Below, one piece after another: positions 1 through 7,214 of a stretch of DNA of 39,892 nucleotides. The position numbers and the translations under genes were made by a program. Below the pieces are notes generated by a model that was not told the origin of the DNA, ran no database searches, and worked only from the letters and a program-made list of their open reading frames with translations. The stretch is from Acidobacteriaceae bacterium (GTDB lineage Bacteria; Acidobacteriota; Terriglobia; Terriglobales; Acidobacteriaceae): the NCBI GenBank assembly GCA_030041305.1, contig JASHOC010000256.1:1-39892 (forward strand), read 5' to 3'. Each line of letters starts with the position of its first letter. The first letter of the stretch is position 1.

Positions 1-564
1 AGCGACCGGTTCATCGGCGCTTCGTGGGAATCGCTGCCTTTGGACCTTTCGCAGCCTGAGCTGTGCCAGGTGCGCTGCTTCGGCACGATGGACGACATGA
101 GCAACTGGGCCCCGAAGCCGAAGTTCGGGATTGCCGAAGGCGACACATACACCAAATGGCCGAGCGATGAAACCTATCCGCAGCTTGCGGTGAACTACAT
201 CAAAATGGCCAGCGTTCCTGAGTACAACCAGAGCTGGGCGCCGGTGGTGGAAGGGATTCGCGCTGGCGACTTCTACGGGACTACCGGCGAGGTGCTCTTC
301 CATAGCTGGGGAGTGGAAGGGTCAGGCGCGCACAGCTCCTATACGGCCAACATTGAGTACACCTTCCCGCTTCAATTCGCAGAACTGGTGTGGAGCGACG
401 GGACGAATGTGGAACGCAAAAAGATCAGTCTGACCGATACGCTTCCTTTTGGGACCAAAAGCTTCAAAATTCCCTTTGACGCCACAGGCAAGAAGTGGGT
501 CCGGTTCTCAGTTTGGGATTCGGCTGGAGATGGGGCTTACGTTCAGCCGATTCAGCTCAAGTGA
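1..564 (+). CDS. C-terminal part of probable PHP-superfamily (CehA/McbA-like) metallohydrolase, 5' end outside window
   Basis: The reading frame is open from base 1 to the TGA at 562-564, so this is the last 187 codons of a gene that begins upstream. The first methionine-like codon (TTG at 40) is internal and not a start. The stretch 'IRAGDFYGTTGEVLF' resembles the late strand/loop of secreted PHP-type metal-dependent hydrolases, where 'GrfyvTTGevl' precedes a C-terminal beta-sandwich. The remaining residues (about 90-187) alternate hydrophobic and polar residues and end in a beta-rich tail, which fits such a sandwich. The metal-binding histidines would lie in the missing N-terminal part, so activity cannot be judged. 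The TonB receptor gene follows 133 bp downstream on the same strand. Family assignment is by pattern memory only; another secreted beta-sandwich protein is possible. Confidence 0.5.
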   Translation, partial: SDRFIGASWESLPLDLSQPELCQVRCFGTMDDMSNWAPKPKFGIAEGDTYTKWPSDETYPQLAVNYIKMASVPEYNQSWAPVVEGIRAGDFYGTTGEVLFHSWGVEGSGAHSSYTANIEYTFPLQFAELVWSDGTNVERKKISLTDTLPFGTKSFKIPFDATGKKWVRFSVWDSAGDGAYVQPIQLK

Positions 565-598
565 AATTCCTTGCCGAAGTGACGAGCGATCGCCTTCG

Positions 599-652
599 CT
601 GCCTCGGTTGGGTCTCTTCAACTTCTGCGCAATCACCTCGAATCCGAGGCAG
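599..652. repeat. 9-bp inverted repeat upstream of the TonB-dependent receptor gene
   Basis: CTGCCTCGG (599-607) and CCGAGGCAG (644-652) are perfect reverse complements separated by 36 bases, in the gap between the PHP-like gene and the receptor. There is no T-run after it, so it is not a classic terminator. It could be an operator or an mRNA structure, or chance in GC-rich DNA. Confidence 0.3.
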
Positions 653-697
653 GTGGATCGGGGCCGGAGAAAGGCGCTGCTGATTGGAGGATCGACG

Positions 698-3673
698 ATG
701 GACAACGTGGACAGGAAGCATCGAGCAATTCGTTTGCTCGCCGTCATGATAGTTATGATCGGCGCGGGGCTCATGTCTACGACGACGTGGGCACAGGCGC
801 AAGGCGAAAACGCCAGCATCATTGGCGTAGTGACTGACAAATCCGGAGCCGTTATTTCCAACGCCACAGTCACCGTAACAAGCCCCGCGCTGCAGGTCCC
901 CCAACTCACCGGCAGCACCGACGCGGGGGGCAACTATAAGTTTGTCGAGCTGCCGGCGCCTGGGGTTTATAAGCTCACGTTCGCGGCAGCGGGCTTCGGC
1001 ACGATGGTTAAGGAGGGCATAACTCTGACGGTTGGATTTACCGCGAAGATCGACACGGTGATGCCCGTCGGCGCCACCACTGCCGAAGTCGTAGTAACGA
1101 CTGAAGGTCCAGTCATTGACACCGTCTCCACGTCCGTCACCAGCACACTCGAAGGGGAGACCTTGACCCTGGTGCCTAAACCCTTGGGAATGCAGGATAT
1201 TCTTTCGATGGCCGCAGGTGTTGCTCTGCAGGGGTCTCCGGACGTTGGCGACAGCTCGCTGGCCGCAGACGATGCGGTCATGACGGACGGCATTGGCGTC
1301 AGCGGCAGTGACACCGATACGCTTCAGTCCGATCTTCGAATCGAGGGCATGAACACCCTTACCGGCCACGAATCGGACGGGCGCGTCTACCTCGACTCTA
1401 TGGCAATTAGCGAGGCGGAGTTCAAGACCAGCGGAAACAACGCCGAGGTTGGGCTCCCCGGTGTGGCTGAGGAAGCCGTGATGAAGTCTGGCGGGAATAC
1501 TTTCCATGGAGACGCACAAGGCGACTTTGAGCGTCCCGGTTTTCAGTCAAACAATATTACCGCAGCCGAAGCGGCGCCTCCCAACAACCTTAAGTTTGGC
1601 AATCCGATCGTCGGAGACGGCTACTACGACTACGCCGCCGACATTGGCGGGCGCATCATCCGCAATAAGCTATGGTTCTACGGCGGGCTCGACAAGCAAC
1701 TCATCAACGAGGGCTCGCCCAGCTTCAAAGGGGGGCCCGACGCCAGTGGCTGCTGGACATGCGCGGATGCGCCAAACGCAACGTTCGAGAGCTTTCTTCC
1801 GCAGTACGACGGCAAGTTTGACTATCAGCTTTCCAAGAGCACGAAGCTGGTCTTTTCGGAACTGTACGCGACCAAGAATATTACCTCAGAAGATCCCTCT
1901 CCGACTCGCCCGCTTCCAGCCGACGAGTATGAGTTGCAGCCCGGCAAAGTCTGGGCGGCACAAGTTAATACGGTGATTAGTCCCCGCATGGTGGTCGTTG
2001 GAGAATTTGGATATGCCGGCTACAAGGTGGACTACGAACCTGAGCCCGTAAGTCAAATCGGGCAATTTGGCTTTACGAAAGGCGCCGAATTTGCCGGTTC
2101 GCCGAGCGAAGAGGAGTTGACCAACGATCTTTATACCGGACCGTTCCCGACGCTTGACGATTCCAAGCCTCAGAATCGCTATGAGACGCCCATAACCTTC
2201 ACCTATATCCCCGCCAACCCGCACCTCCTCGGAGGGCATCACCAGTTCGCTTTTGGCACAGACGATGCCTGGGAATCCGCGGGATCCCAAGTATTGCACG
2301 ACAATGCGAGCGGCGACTATCTACTGGAGTTCGACAACGGCGTACCGGACGAGATTATCGTTTATAACTTTCCCATTCCAACCTCGATCAGTGACCTAAG
2401 AACTCTAGCGTTCTATGCGACCGACACCTGGACGATCAAGCGTTTCGCGCTCGACCTGGGCGTAAGGTTCGACCGGTTTCACGCTTTTAACCCTACCCAG
2501 ACTAAGCCGGCGGGGCAATTCGCGGACATATATCCGGCCGCAACCTTTCCTGAGCAGGACCTCCTTACCTGGACGGATGTTGTCCCGCGGATTGGGGCTT
2601 CCTGGGATGTGGCCGGGAACGGAAAGACCGTCGTCAAGGGCTTCTTTGGAATGTTCGGTGACACCCCGGGAGACGCCTTTGGAGAGCAGTACGAATCGAA
2701 CGCCCAGTCAGATACGGTATACGCCTGGCCCGGCCCATGCCAGGCTACCGCCGCGCTGGCGCCCGTGGAATATCAGTGCGACGCGACATCTGCGTTTCTC
2801 GCGTCGCTCCCCTCTCTGACGCCCATCTCGGCGACTGGAGGAATTAGCGAGGTCATTAACGCCAGTCTCAAACAGGACAAAATATACGAATACGACGCCA
2901 GCGTCGAGCGCCAGGTCGCTTCCGACATGGCGGTCACTCTGAGCTACGTGCACCACGGCATCTACAACCTCTATCCATCAGAAGCGGCTGGCGTTGATGT
3001 TGGGCATGTCTACAATATCCCGGTCACCTTCACAGAATTCAACGGTAACCCGATAACGCTGTACACCTACGCCAAGGGAAGTGGAAAACTCGCAAATGAG
3101 CAATTGAATACTCCCTCCAGCCGGCCAGACACGTATAACACCATTATGATCGGCTTTGCTAAGCGCACCACGGCGAGATGGGCCGCGGCAGGATCCTTCT
3201 GGGGTACGAACTATCACAGGTGGATCAACGGGACAGCGAACCTTTATGGAGATCCCAACAGCTGGTTCTACCCGATTGACAACACCTTTAACTGGGGAAT
3301 TAACGCCAATGTCTACTATAATCTGCCTTGGCGCACCACCCTTTCGTCCTTCTTGACCATGGCGTCGGGAACCCCAGGACAACAAACCGAGGTCTTCAGC
3401 AGTAGTGCGCTAACCCAGAAAAGCGAGACCGTCAATGTGAGTCCCTATGGTCAATTTCGAGGGCCTGTGATCAACAATCTCAGCGTAAAGGCAGCCAAGG
3501 ACTTCGCCATACACGAGCGATATCATGTGGAGGGCAACGTACAGGTGTTCAACCTGCTGAACAGCAGTGCGGCGGTGAGCACAGACTATCTCACCGGCGC
3601 AACTACCTTTGGGGTGATCGAAACCATAGTGTCGCCGCGTGTTGTGCGGTTCGGGACGAAGTTCTGGTTCTAG
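698..3673 (+). CDS. TonB-dependent receptor, Oar-like, with carboxypeptidase-regulatory-like N-terminal domain
   Basis: This 991-residue outer-membrane protein probably binds and imports a large substrate using TonB energy. The ATG at 698 is chosen over an upstream in-frame start (449) because GGAGG lies at 686-690 and a signal peptide follows directly (hydrophobic core about residues 14-27, cleavage near 'TTWAQAQG'). Residues about 40-125 form a CarboxypepD_reg domain (starting near 'IIGVVTDKSGAVI'), followed by a plug region ('LRIEGMNTLTGHESDGRVYL') and a long beta-barrel. The barrel ends in 'RVVRFGTKFWF', with the terminal aromatic residue expected for Bam-dependent insertion. No clear TonB box was seen. 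Domain order and length match the receptors that are greatly expanded in Acidobacteria. The substrate cannot be read from sequence; no SusD-like partner lies next to it. Confidence 0.9.
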   Translation: MDNVDRKHRAIRLLAVMIVMIGAGLMSTTTWAQAQGENASIIGVVTDKSGAVISNATVTVTSPALQVPQLTGSTDAGGNYKFVELPAPGVYKLTFAAAGFGTMVKEGITLTVGFTAKIDTVMPVGATTAEVVVTTEGPVIDTVSTSVTSTLEGETLTLVPKPLGMQDILSMAAGVALQGSPDVGDSSLAADDAVMTDGIGVSGSDTDTLQSDLRIEGMNTLTGHESDGRVYLDSMAISEAEFKTSGNNAEVGLPGVAEEAVMKSGGNTFHGDAQGDFERPGFQSNNITAAEAAPPNNLKFGNPIVGDGYYDYAADIGGRIIRNKLWFYGGLDKQLINEGSPSFKGGPDASGCWTCADAPNATFESFLPQYDGKFDYQLSKSTKLVFSELYATKNITSEDPSPTRPLPADEYELQPGKVWAAQVNTVISPRMVVVGEFGYAGYKVDYEPEPVSQIGQFGFTKGAEFAGSPSEEELTNDLYTGPFPTLDDSKPQNRYETPITFTYIPANPHLLGGHHQFAFGTDDAWESAGSQVLHDNASGDYLLEFDNGVPDEIIVYNFPIPTSISDLRTLAFYATDTWTIKRFALDLGVRFDRFHAFNPTQTKPAGQFADIYPAATFPEQDLLTWTDVVPRIGASWDVAGNGKTVVKGFFGMFGDTPGDAFGEQYESNAQSDTVYAWPGPCQATAALAPVEYQCDATSAFLASLPSLTPISATGGISEVINASLKQDKIYEYDASVERQVASDMAVTLSYVHHGIYNLYPSEAAGVDVGHVYNIPVTFTEFNGNPITLYTYAKGSGKLANEQLNTPSSRPDTYNTIMIGFAKRTTARWAAAGSFWGTNYHRWINGTANLYGDPNSWFYPIDNTFNWGINANVYYNLPWRTTLSSFLTMASGTPGQQTEVFSSSALTQKSETVNVSPYGQFRGPVINNLSVKAAKDFAIHERYHVEGNVQVFNLLNSSAAVSTDYLTGATTFGVIETIVSPRVVRFGTKFWF

Positions 3674-3985
3674 GACAGAAGTCGGCCAGAGGGTTCCCAG
3701 GCGAGGCGCACATTGATACAAAAAGGCGCGTGAAGACTCGTGCATTGCTAAAAGCAATTGCGGGCCGGTATAGTTTGCCTGCAAGCGCTCTTATTGTTTA
3801 TGTCGCGCGACGACTGAAGTTCAACATCGGGCGAATTACGGCGGTTCTCCAATTCCCGTGAAGTTTTGAGGGGCGTGCCGGGTGGCGTTTTCTTGGGAAA
3901 AACGCCACTCAACGTTCGAGGTTCTGCTCTACACCAATTGGAGAACCGCTACAAAAACTTCGAGATAAAAACACAAGGAGGAACA
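3674..3985. other. 312-bp intergenic region holding repeat copy 1
   Basis: Between the receptor and the cupin gene. It contains a small hairpin (ATTGCT-AAA-AGCAAT, 3744-3758) without a T-run, then a full copy of the 115-bp palindromic repeat at 3836-3950. The cupin ribosome binding site begins about 25 bases after the repeat ends. No further gene was seen. Confidence 0.6.
3836..3950 (+). repeat. 115-bp palindromic MITE-like repeat, copy 1
   Basis: The core runs from GCGGTTCTCCAATT (3841-3854) to its reverse complement AATTGGAGAACCGC (3936-3949). A central hairpin is formed by GTGGCGTTTT (3882-3891) and AAAACGCCAC (3899-3908). The flanking TTACG on the left is conserved in all four close copies, so it probably belongs to the element. 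It is identical to copy 2 over the 109-bp core. It encodes no transposase and would need one in trans if mobile. One frame is open right through it and runs in-frame into the cupin gene, which can mislead start-site prediction. Confidence 0.9.
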
Positions 3986-4486
3986 ATGAAGAAACTGGCG
4001 AGGGCGCTGCTTTTGGCGTCGAGCGTGGGGGTGCTGATTCTGGCGTCGGGCGTGGTTCTGGGACAGGACGAGGCGCCGGCGGGATTTCACTTCTGGTCGA
4101 AGGGGCAGATCATCGACATGAGCAATGCGCTTTCGTCGCAGTTGGACGCCACCAAGCTCGGGCTCAAGACGATTGCGACCGAAGGAAATCAGCGCTTTCT
4201 GCTGGTGCACCGGGAGGGTCCGGGGCAAGCGGAGTACCATGCGACCGAGTCGGACATTATGGTTATTGAAAGCGGCCACGCCACGCTGATTTACGGCGGC
4301 AAGATGGTGGACCCGAAGGAGACCGCGCCAAACGAACTGCGCGCATCGGGGATTGAGGGCGGCGCGGAGAGAGCACTCGCCCCGGGAGATGTGGTCGTCA
4401 TTCCACCCAAGTTGCCGCACCAGGTGAAACCCAAGCCGGGAGCGGTTTTCAATTATTTTGTGGTGAAAGTGAAAGCGGCGGAGTGA
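3986..4486 (+). CDS. Exported cupin-domain protein
   Basis: A 166-residue protein with a clear signal peptide (residues 1 to about 25, 'LLLASSVGVLILASG', cleavage near 'VLGQDE'). The ATG at 3986 is preceded by AAGGAGG (3975-3981). This is preferred to the longer in-frame start at 3866, which lies inside the repeat. The mature part is a single cupin barrel. Motif 1 is seen around 'REGPGQAEYHATESDIMVIESG' (shown in parts: H at 'EYHATESD', then 'VIESGHATLIYGG'), and motif 2 around 'LAPGDVVVIPPKLPHQV'. The His/Glu/His pattern fits a metal-binding cupin. The reaction is unknown. Such periplasmic cupins are common single genes in Acidobacteria. It lies head-on to the multicopper oxidase with 36 bases between stop codons. 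No terminator was recognised. Confidence 0.8.
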   Translation: MKKLARALLLASSVGVLILASGVVLGQDEAPAGFHFWSKGQIIDMSNALSSQLDATKLGLKTIATEGNQRFLLVHREGPGQAEYHATESDIMVIESGHATLIYGGKMVDPKETAPNELRASGIEGGAERALAPGDVVVIPPKLPHQVKPKPGAVFNYFVVKVKAAE

Positions 4487-4522
4487 GAGTCGAAGCGCAA
4501 GGCTTGCAAGAGAGGCAGGACG

Positions 4523-5995
4523 TCAGGCGTAGCGGAAGAGGGCTTTGAAGCCGTAGTCCATGTGCTGCTGGATGTGGCAGTGATAGAAGGTCAGGCCGGG
4601 CTGGTCGGCGGTGAAATTGACGACGGCGCGGCCGTAATAGGGCACCACGACGGTGTCTTTCATGATGCCGGCGGTGGGCTTATCGTTGACGGAGGCCAGC
4701 TCCCAGAGGTGACGGTGCATGTGCATGGGATGGGCGTCGTCGGTCTGGTTGCGCATGACGAGGCGGTAGCGCGCGCCCTCGTGGAGAACCAACTCGCCTT
4801 TATGGGGATAGGGCTTCCCATTGACGAGGAATAGATTGAACTTACCCGCGCCGCCGGGGATTTTCCCGAAAATCAGCTCGATGGTCTCCTGCGGAGGCGG
4901 CGAGGCGGCGCCGGTTTTGCCGAAGATGGTGTAATCCCATGGCGTCTGTGGCGGATCGATCCACTTCGGCTGCTGGTGCTGGCCGGCGTACTCGACGACA
5001 ACGCCGAGGCCCGCATCGCGAACCGGTTTCTCGGTTCCACCCAGGATCCAGATGCCGGGGTTATTCATCTCGACGATGACGTCGATGCGCTCGGCCACGC
5101 CGAGGAAGATGGAATCGACCCACTGCGGCGAGGGGACGGGGTTGCCGTCCATGGCGATGACCTTCATCTTGTGGCCGGCGAGGGCAATGCGGCGATTTTC
5201 GATGGCGCTGGCGTTGAGGAAATGAATAAGCAAGCGCTGGCCTTGGCGGACGCGAATGGGGTCGCCGGAGCCGAGGGCCTTGTCGTTGATCGAATAGGTC
5301 ATGGAATTGACTTCGAGGCCGTCGGGCTCGGTATTCATGACCGCAGGCTTTTCGAGCAGCGGACCGCTATGGGTGTCGTCGTCATCGTCTTCCATGGAGG
5401 CGGTGAAGTACGGCTCCCAATCGCGCACGGCGAGAAAGAGTTCCTGATCGTACCGGCCGGGGTCGTCGCCTCCGTCGACGTAGAGAAATCCGAACTGGCC
5501 GGTATAACCGCCTTTGTGCAGATCGTCCATGGCCATGGTGTGGGTGTGATACCAGCGGCAGCCCGCTGGCCGAGGAGTGATCTGAACCCGGCACCGGCCA
5601 TGGGGAGGCACAAAGGGAGAGCCCTCCTCCTCCGCGCCGTCCATTTCGGGCGGAATGAACATGCCGTGCCAGTGCACGAGCTCGGGAGTATCGGTTTCAT
5701 TGATGATATCGACGGTGACCGGCTTACCCTCTTTCATGCGCAGGACGGGACCGGGAGACGAGCCGTTGTAGCCGATGGTGGAGAGAATGTGGGTGGGGTC
5801 GAGCTCAACGGTAACTGGCGCGATACGAAGCGTATAGTCTGCTTTCCCCTGGGGCGCCGGCGAGGCTTCGGGGGCAGGCGCTGGTGATTGCGATTGCGCT
5901 GAGGTTGGCGCCCCGAGCATGGTTTGGGCCGGCATCCGCGCCGCGGCTTGCGCCAAGGCCATGCCGCCGAGCTTAAGCAGATTACGTCGTTTCAC
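4523..5995 (-). CDS. Multicopper oxidase (laccase-like), Tat-exported
   Basis: This 490-residue protein oxidises a substrate by one-electron steps and reduces O2 to water at a T1/T2/T3 copper set. The N-terminus 'MKRRNLLKLGG' followed by Ala-rich sequence resembles a Tat signal. All four copper motifs are present: HWH at 108-110, HTH at 150-152, HPMHMH at 422-427, and HCHIQQH at 472-478. Three cupredoxin domains fit the length. The T1 axial position (five residues after H478) is Phe483 rather than Met, as in high-potential laccases. The start is GTG at 5995, with AAGGGA about 8 bases upstream on the minus strand; that site sits in a perfect hairpin (6001-6020). It is transcribed divergently from the DUF4159 gene. 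The substrate (phenolics, metals or other) is not known. No copper chaperone gene is adjacent. Confidence 0.92.
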   Translation of the reverse strand: MKRRNLLKLGGMALAQAAARMPAQTMLGAPTSAQSQSPAPAPEASPAPQGKADYTLRIAPVTVELDPTHILSTIGYNGSSPGPVLRMKEGKPVTVDIINETDTPELVHWHGMFIPPEMDGAEEEGSPFVPPHGRCRVQITPRPAGCRWYHTHTMAMDDLHKGGYTGQFGFLYVDGGDDPGRYDQELFLAVRDWEPYFTASMEDDDDDTHSGPLLEKPAVMNTEPDGLEVNSMTYSINDKALGSGDPIRVRQGQRLLIHFLNASAIENRRIALAGHKMKVIAMDGNPVPSPQWVDSIFLGVAERIDVIVEMNNPGIWILGGTEKPVRDAGLGVVVEYAGQHQQPKWIDPPQTPWDYTIFGKTGAASPPPQETIELIFGKIPGGAGKFNLFLVNGKPYPHKGELVLHEGARYRLVMRNQTDDAHPMHMHRHLWELASVNDKPTAGIMKDTVVVPYYGRAVVNFTADQPGLTFYHCHIQQHMDYGFKALFRYA

Positions 5996-6000
5996 CGAGG

Positions 6001-6020
6001 CATCCCTTCCCTAAGGGATG
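6001..6020 (-). promoter_or_regulatory. Hairpin masking the ribosome binding site of the multicopper oxidase
   Basis: The 20 bases form a perfect 8-bp stem (CATCCCTT / AAGGGATG) with a 4-base loop. On the minus strand the 3' arm contains the AAGGGA that serves as ribosome binding site for the GTG start at 5995, only 5 bases beyond the stem. Folding would hide the site, so translation could depend on temperature, a ligand or a protein. No T-run follows, so it is not a terminator. Confidence 0.4.
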
Positions 6021-6210
6021 TGTCTCGATGGTCTCATGCCTTGTCGAAGGCGGACAAGGGCGCGGTCAACCGGCGCCGAAACGGCGCGTGGCTGGAGGGA
6101 GGAGACGGCAACCCAAGTGAATCGAAAATCGTCTATGATGTAGGCAGTCGTTCCGATTGTGAGCGCCTTTCCCGGTTTTGCCGCGCGCTTCCCTTTCGCG
6201 GAGGTCCTCT

Positions 6211-7014
6211 ATGAAGCCGTCCCGGGTCGCCCTCGTGGTTGTGGCCGTGGCAATGTGCGGAATGGGGTTGTGGGCCTTGCAGCGCAGGGGGGATTACGGA
6301 TTTGGCTACGACGACTCCGGCAGCAACGTCAAGGGGGAGTTTTACTGGTCGCGCATGGCTTACAACTCAAATATGGAGCGCTACGGCGCTTATGGGCGGC
6401 GCGGCTTCTGGGGGTTTGCCGCGTGGTCGCGCGATTATCCCAAAGCGGACAGACAATTTCTTATCGCCATGCATCGGTTGACACGCATCAACGGGCGTTC
6501 GACGGAGCAGGTGGTGAGCCTGGATAACGACGATATTTTCAACTATCCGTGGATTTACGCGGTGCAGGTGCAGGACTGGACTTTTACTCCCGCCCAGGCG
6601 AAACGATTGCGCGAGTACTTGCAGAAGGGCGGGTTCCTGATGGTGGACGATTTTCATGGCACCGAGGACTGGGAGAACTTTATGAACGGGATGCGCCAAG
6701 TGCTCCCCAATCGCCCGGTCGAAGACCTGCAAAGCGGAGATGAAATCTTCCATACGCTGTACGACGTCGACAATAAAATGCAGATTCCGGGCGAGCAATA
6801 TGTGTGGACCGGACGCACTTACGAGAAGGACGGTTATCAGCCTAAATACCGGGCGATTCGCGACGATAGGGGCCGGATCATTGTGGCCATCTGCCACAAC
6901 ATGCACCTGGGCGACGCATGGGAGTGGGCCGACGATCCTAATTATCCGGAGACGTTCGCTTCAATGGCCTTCCGCGTCGGGCTCGACTTCATCATCTATG
7001 GCATGACTCACTAA
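6211..7014 (+). CDS. DUF4159 domain exported protein
   Basis: 267 residues from the ATG at 6211, chosen because GCGGAGG (6198-6204) lies 6 bases upstream and the N-terminus is then a signal/anchor (residues 6-23). An upstream in-frame ATG at 6178 has no such site. The rest matches DUF4159: tracts such as 'QFLIAMHRLTRINGR', 'LREYLQKGGFLMVDDFHG' and 'RDDRGRIIVAICHNMHLGD'. The family has a flavodoxin/amidotransferase-like fold and commonly occurs with MoxR-VWA operons, often fused to VWA proteins. A TATGAT at 6134-6139 could be a -10 box, but no matching -35 was found. It probably belongs functionally with the operon starting at 7215, although a 200-bp gap with a possible terminator separates them. 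Biochemical role unknown. Confidence 0.8.
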   Translation: MKPSRVALVVVAVAMCGMGLWALQRRGDYGFGYDDSGSNVKGEFYWSRMAYNSNMERYGAYGRRGFWGFAAWSRDYPKADRQFLIAMHRLTRINGRSTEQVVSLDNDDIFNYPWIYAVQVQDWTFTPAQAKRLREYLQKGGFLMVDDFHGTEDWENFMNGMRQVLPNRPVEDLQSGDEIFHTLYDVDNKMQIPGEQYVWTGRTYEKDGYQPKYRAIRDDRGRIIVAICHNMHLGDAWEWADDPNYPETFASMAFRVGLDFIIYGMTH

Positions 7015-7029
7015 GGTCCCTGACCGATT

Positions 7030-7048
7030 CGGCCATTGGCCGCTTTTT
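7030..7048 (+). terminator. Possible weak rho-independent terminator
   Basis: CGGCCATTGGCCG (7030-7042) forms a short stem with a 3-base loop. It is followed by C and five Ts (7044-7048), 15 bases after the DUF4159 stop codon. The stem is only 5-6 bp, so termination may be partial and would attenuate rather than isolate the downstream operon. Confidence 0.4.
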
Positions 7049-7214
7049 CCGCACCAAGGCGAGGCAGCCCAAGCTCCGAATTTGGGGAGCTGGAGAAGCA
7101 TTAACCCCGCTTAGTTGTCACGATATTTGGCGGTATCGAGGCCCGGATTCTCCGAAACGAGATTGAAGCGCAGAAGATCGACAGCCACGAGTTCCGGCGA
7201 GACGGGAAGCGTGC

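Noticed and set aside
557..1519. 320-residue minus-strand open frame over the TonB receptor start
   Set aside because: Arg/His/Gly-rich shadow of a well supported gene with signal peptide and domain match.
3836..3950. Repeats as integron attC sites
   Set aside because: The ends do not show the GTTRRRY / RYYYAAC core pair, there is no array of small cassettes, and no integrase is present.
4976..5887. 303-residue plus-strand open frame over the multicopper oxidase
   Set aside because: The minus strand encodes an enzyme with all copper motifs; the plus frame is its shadow and has no ribosome site or known domain.
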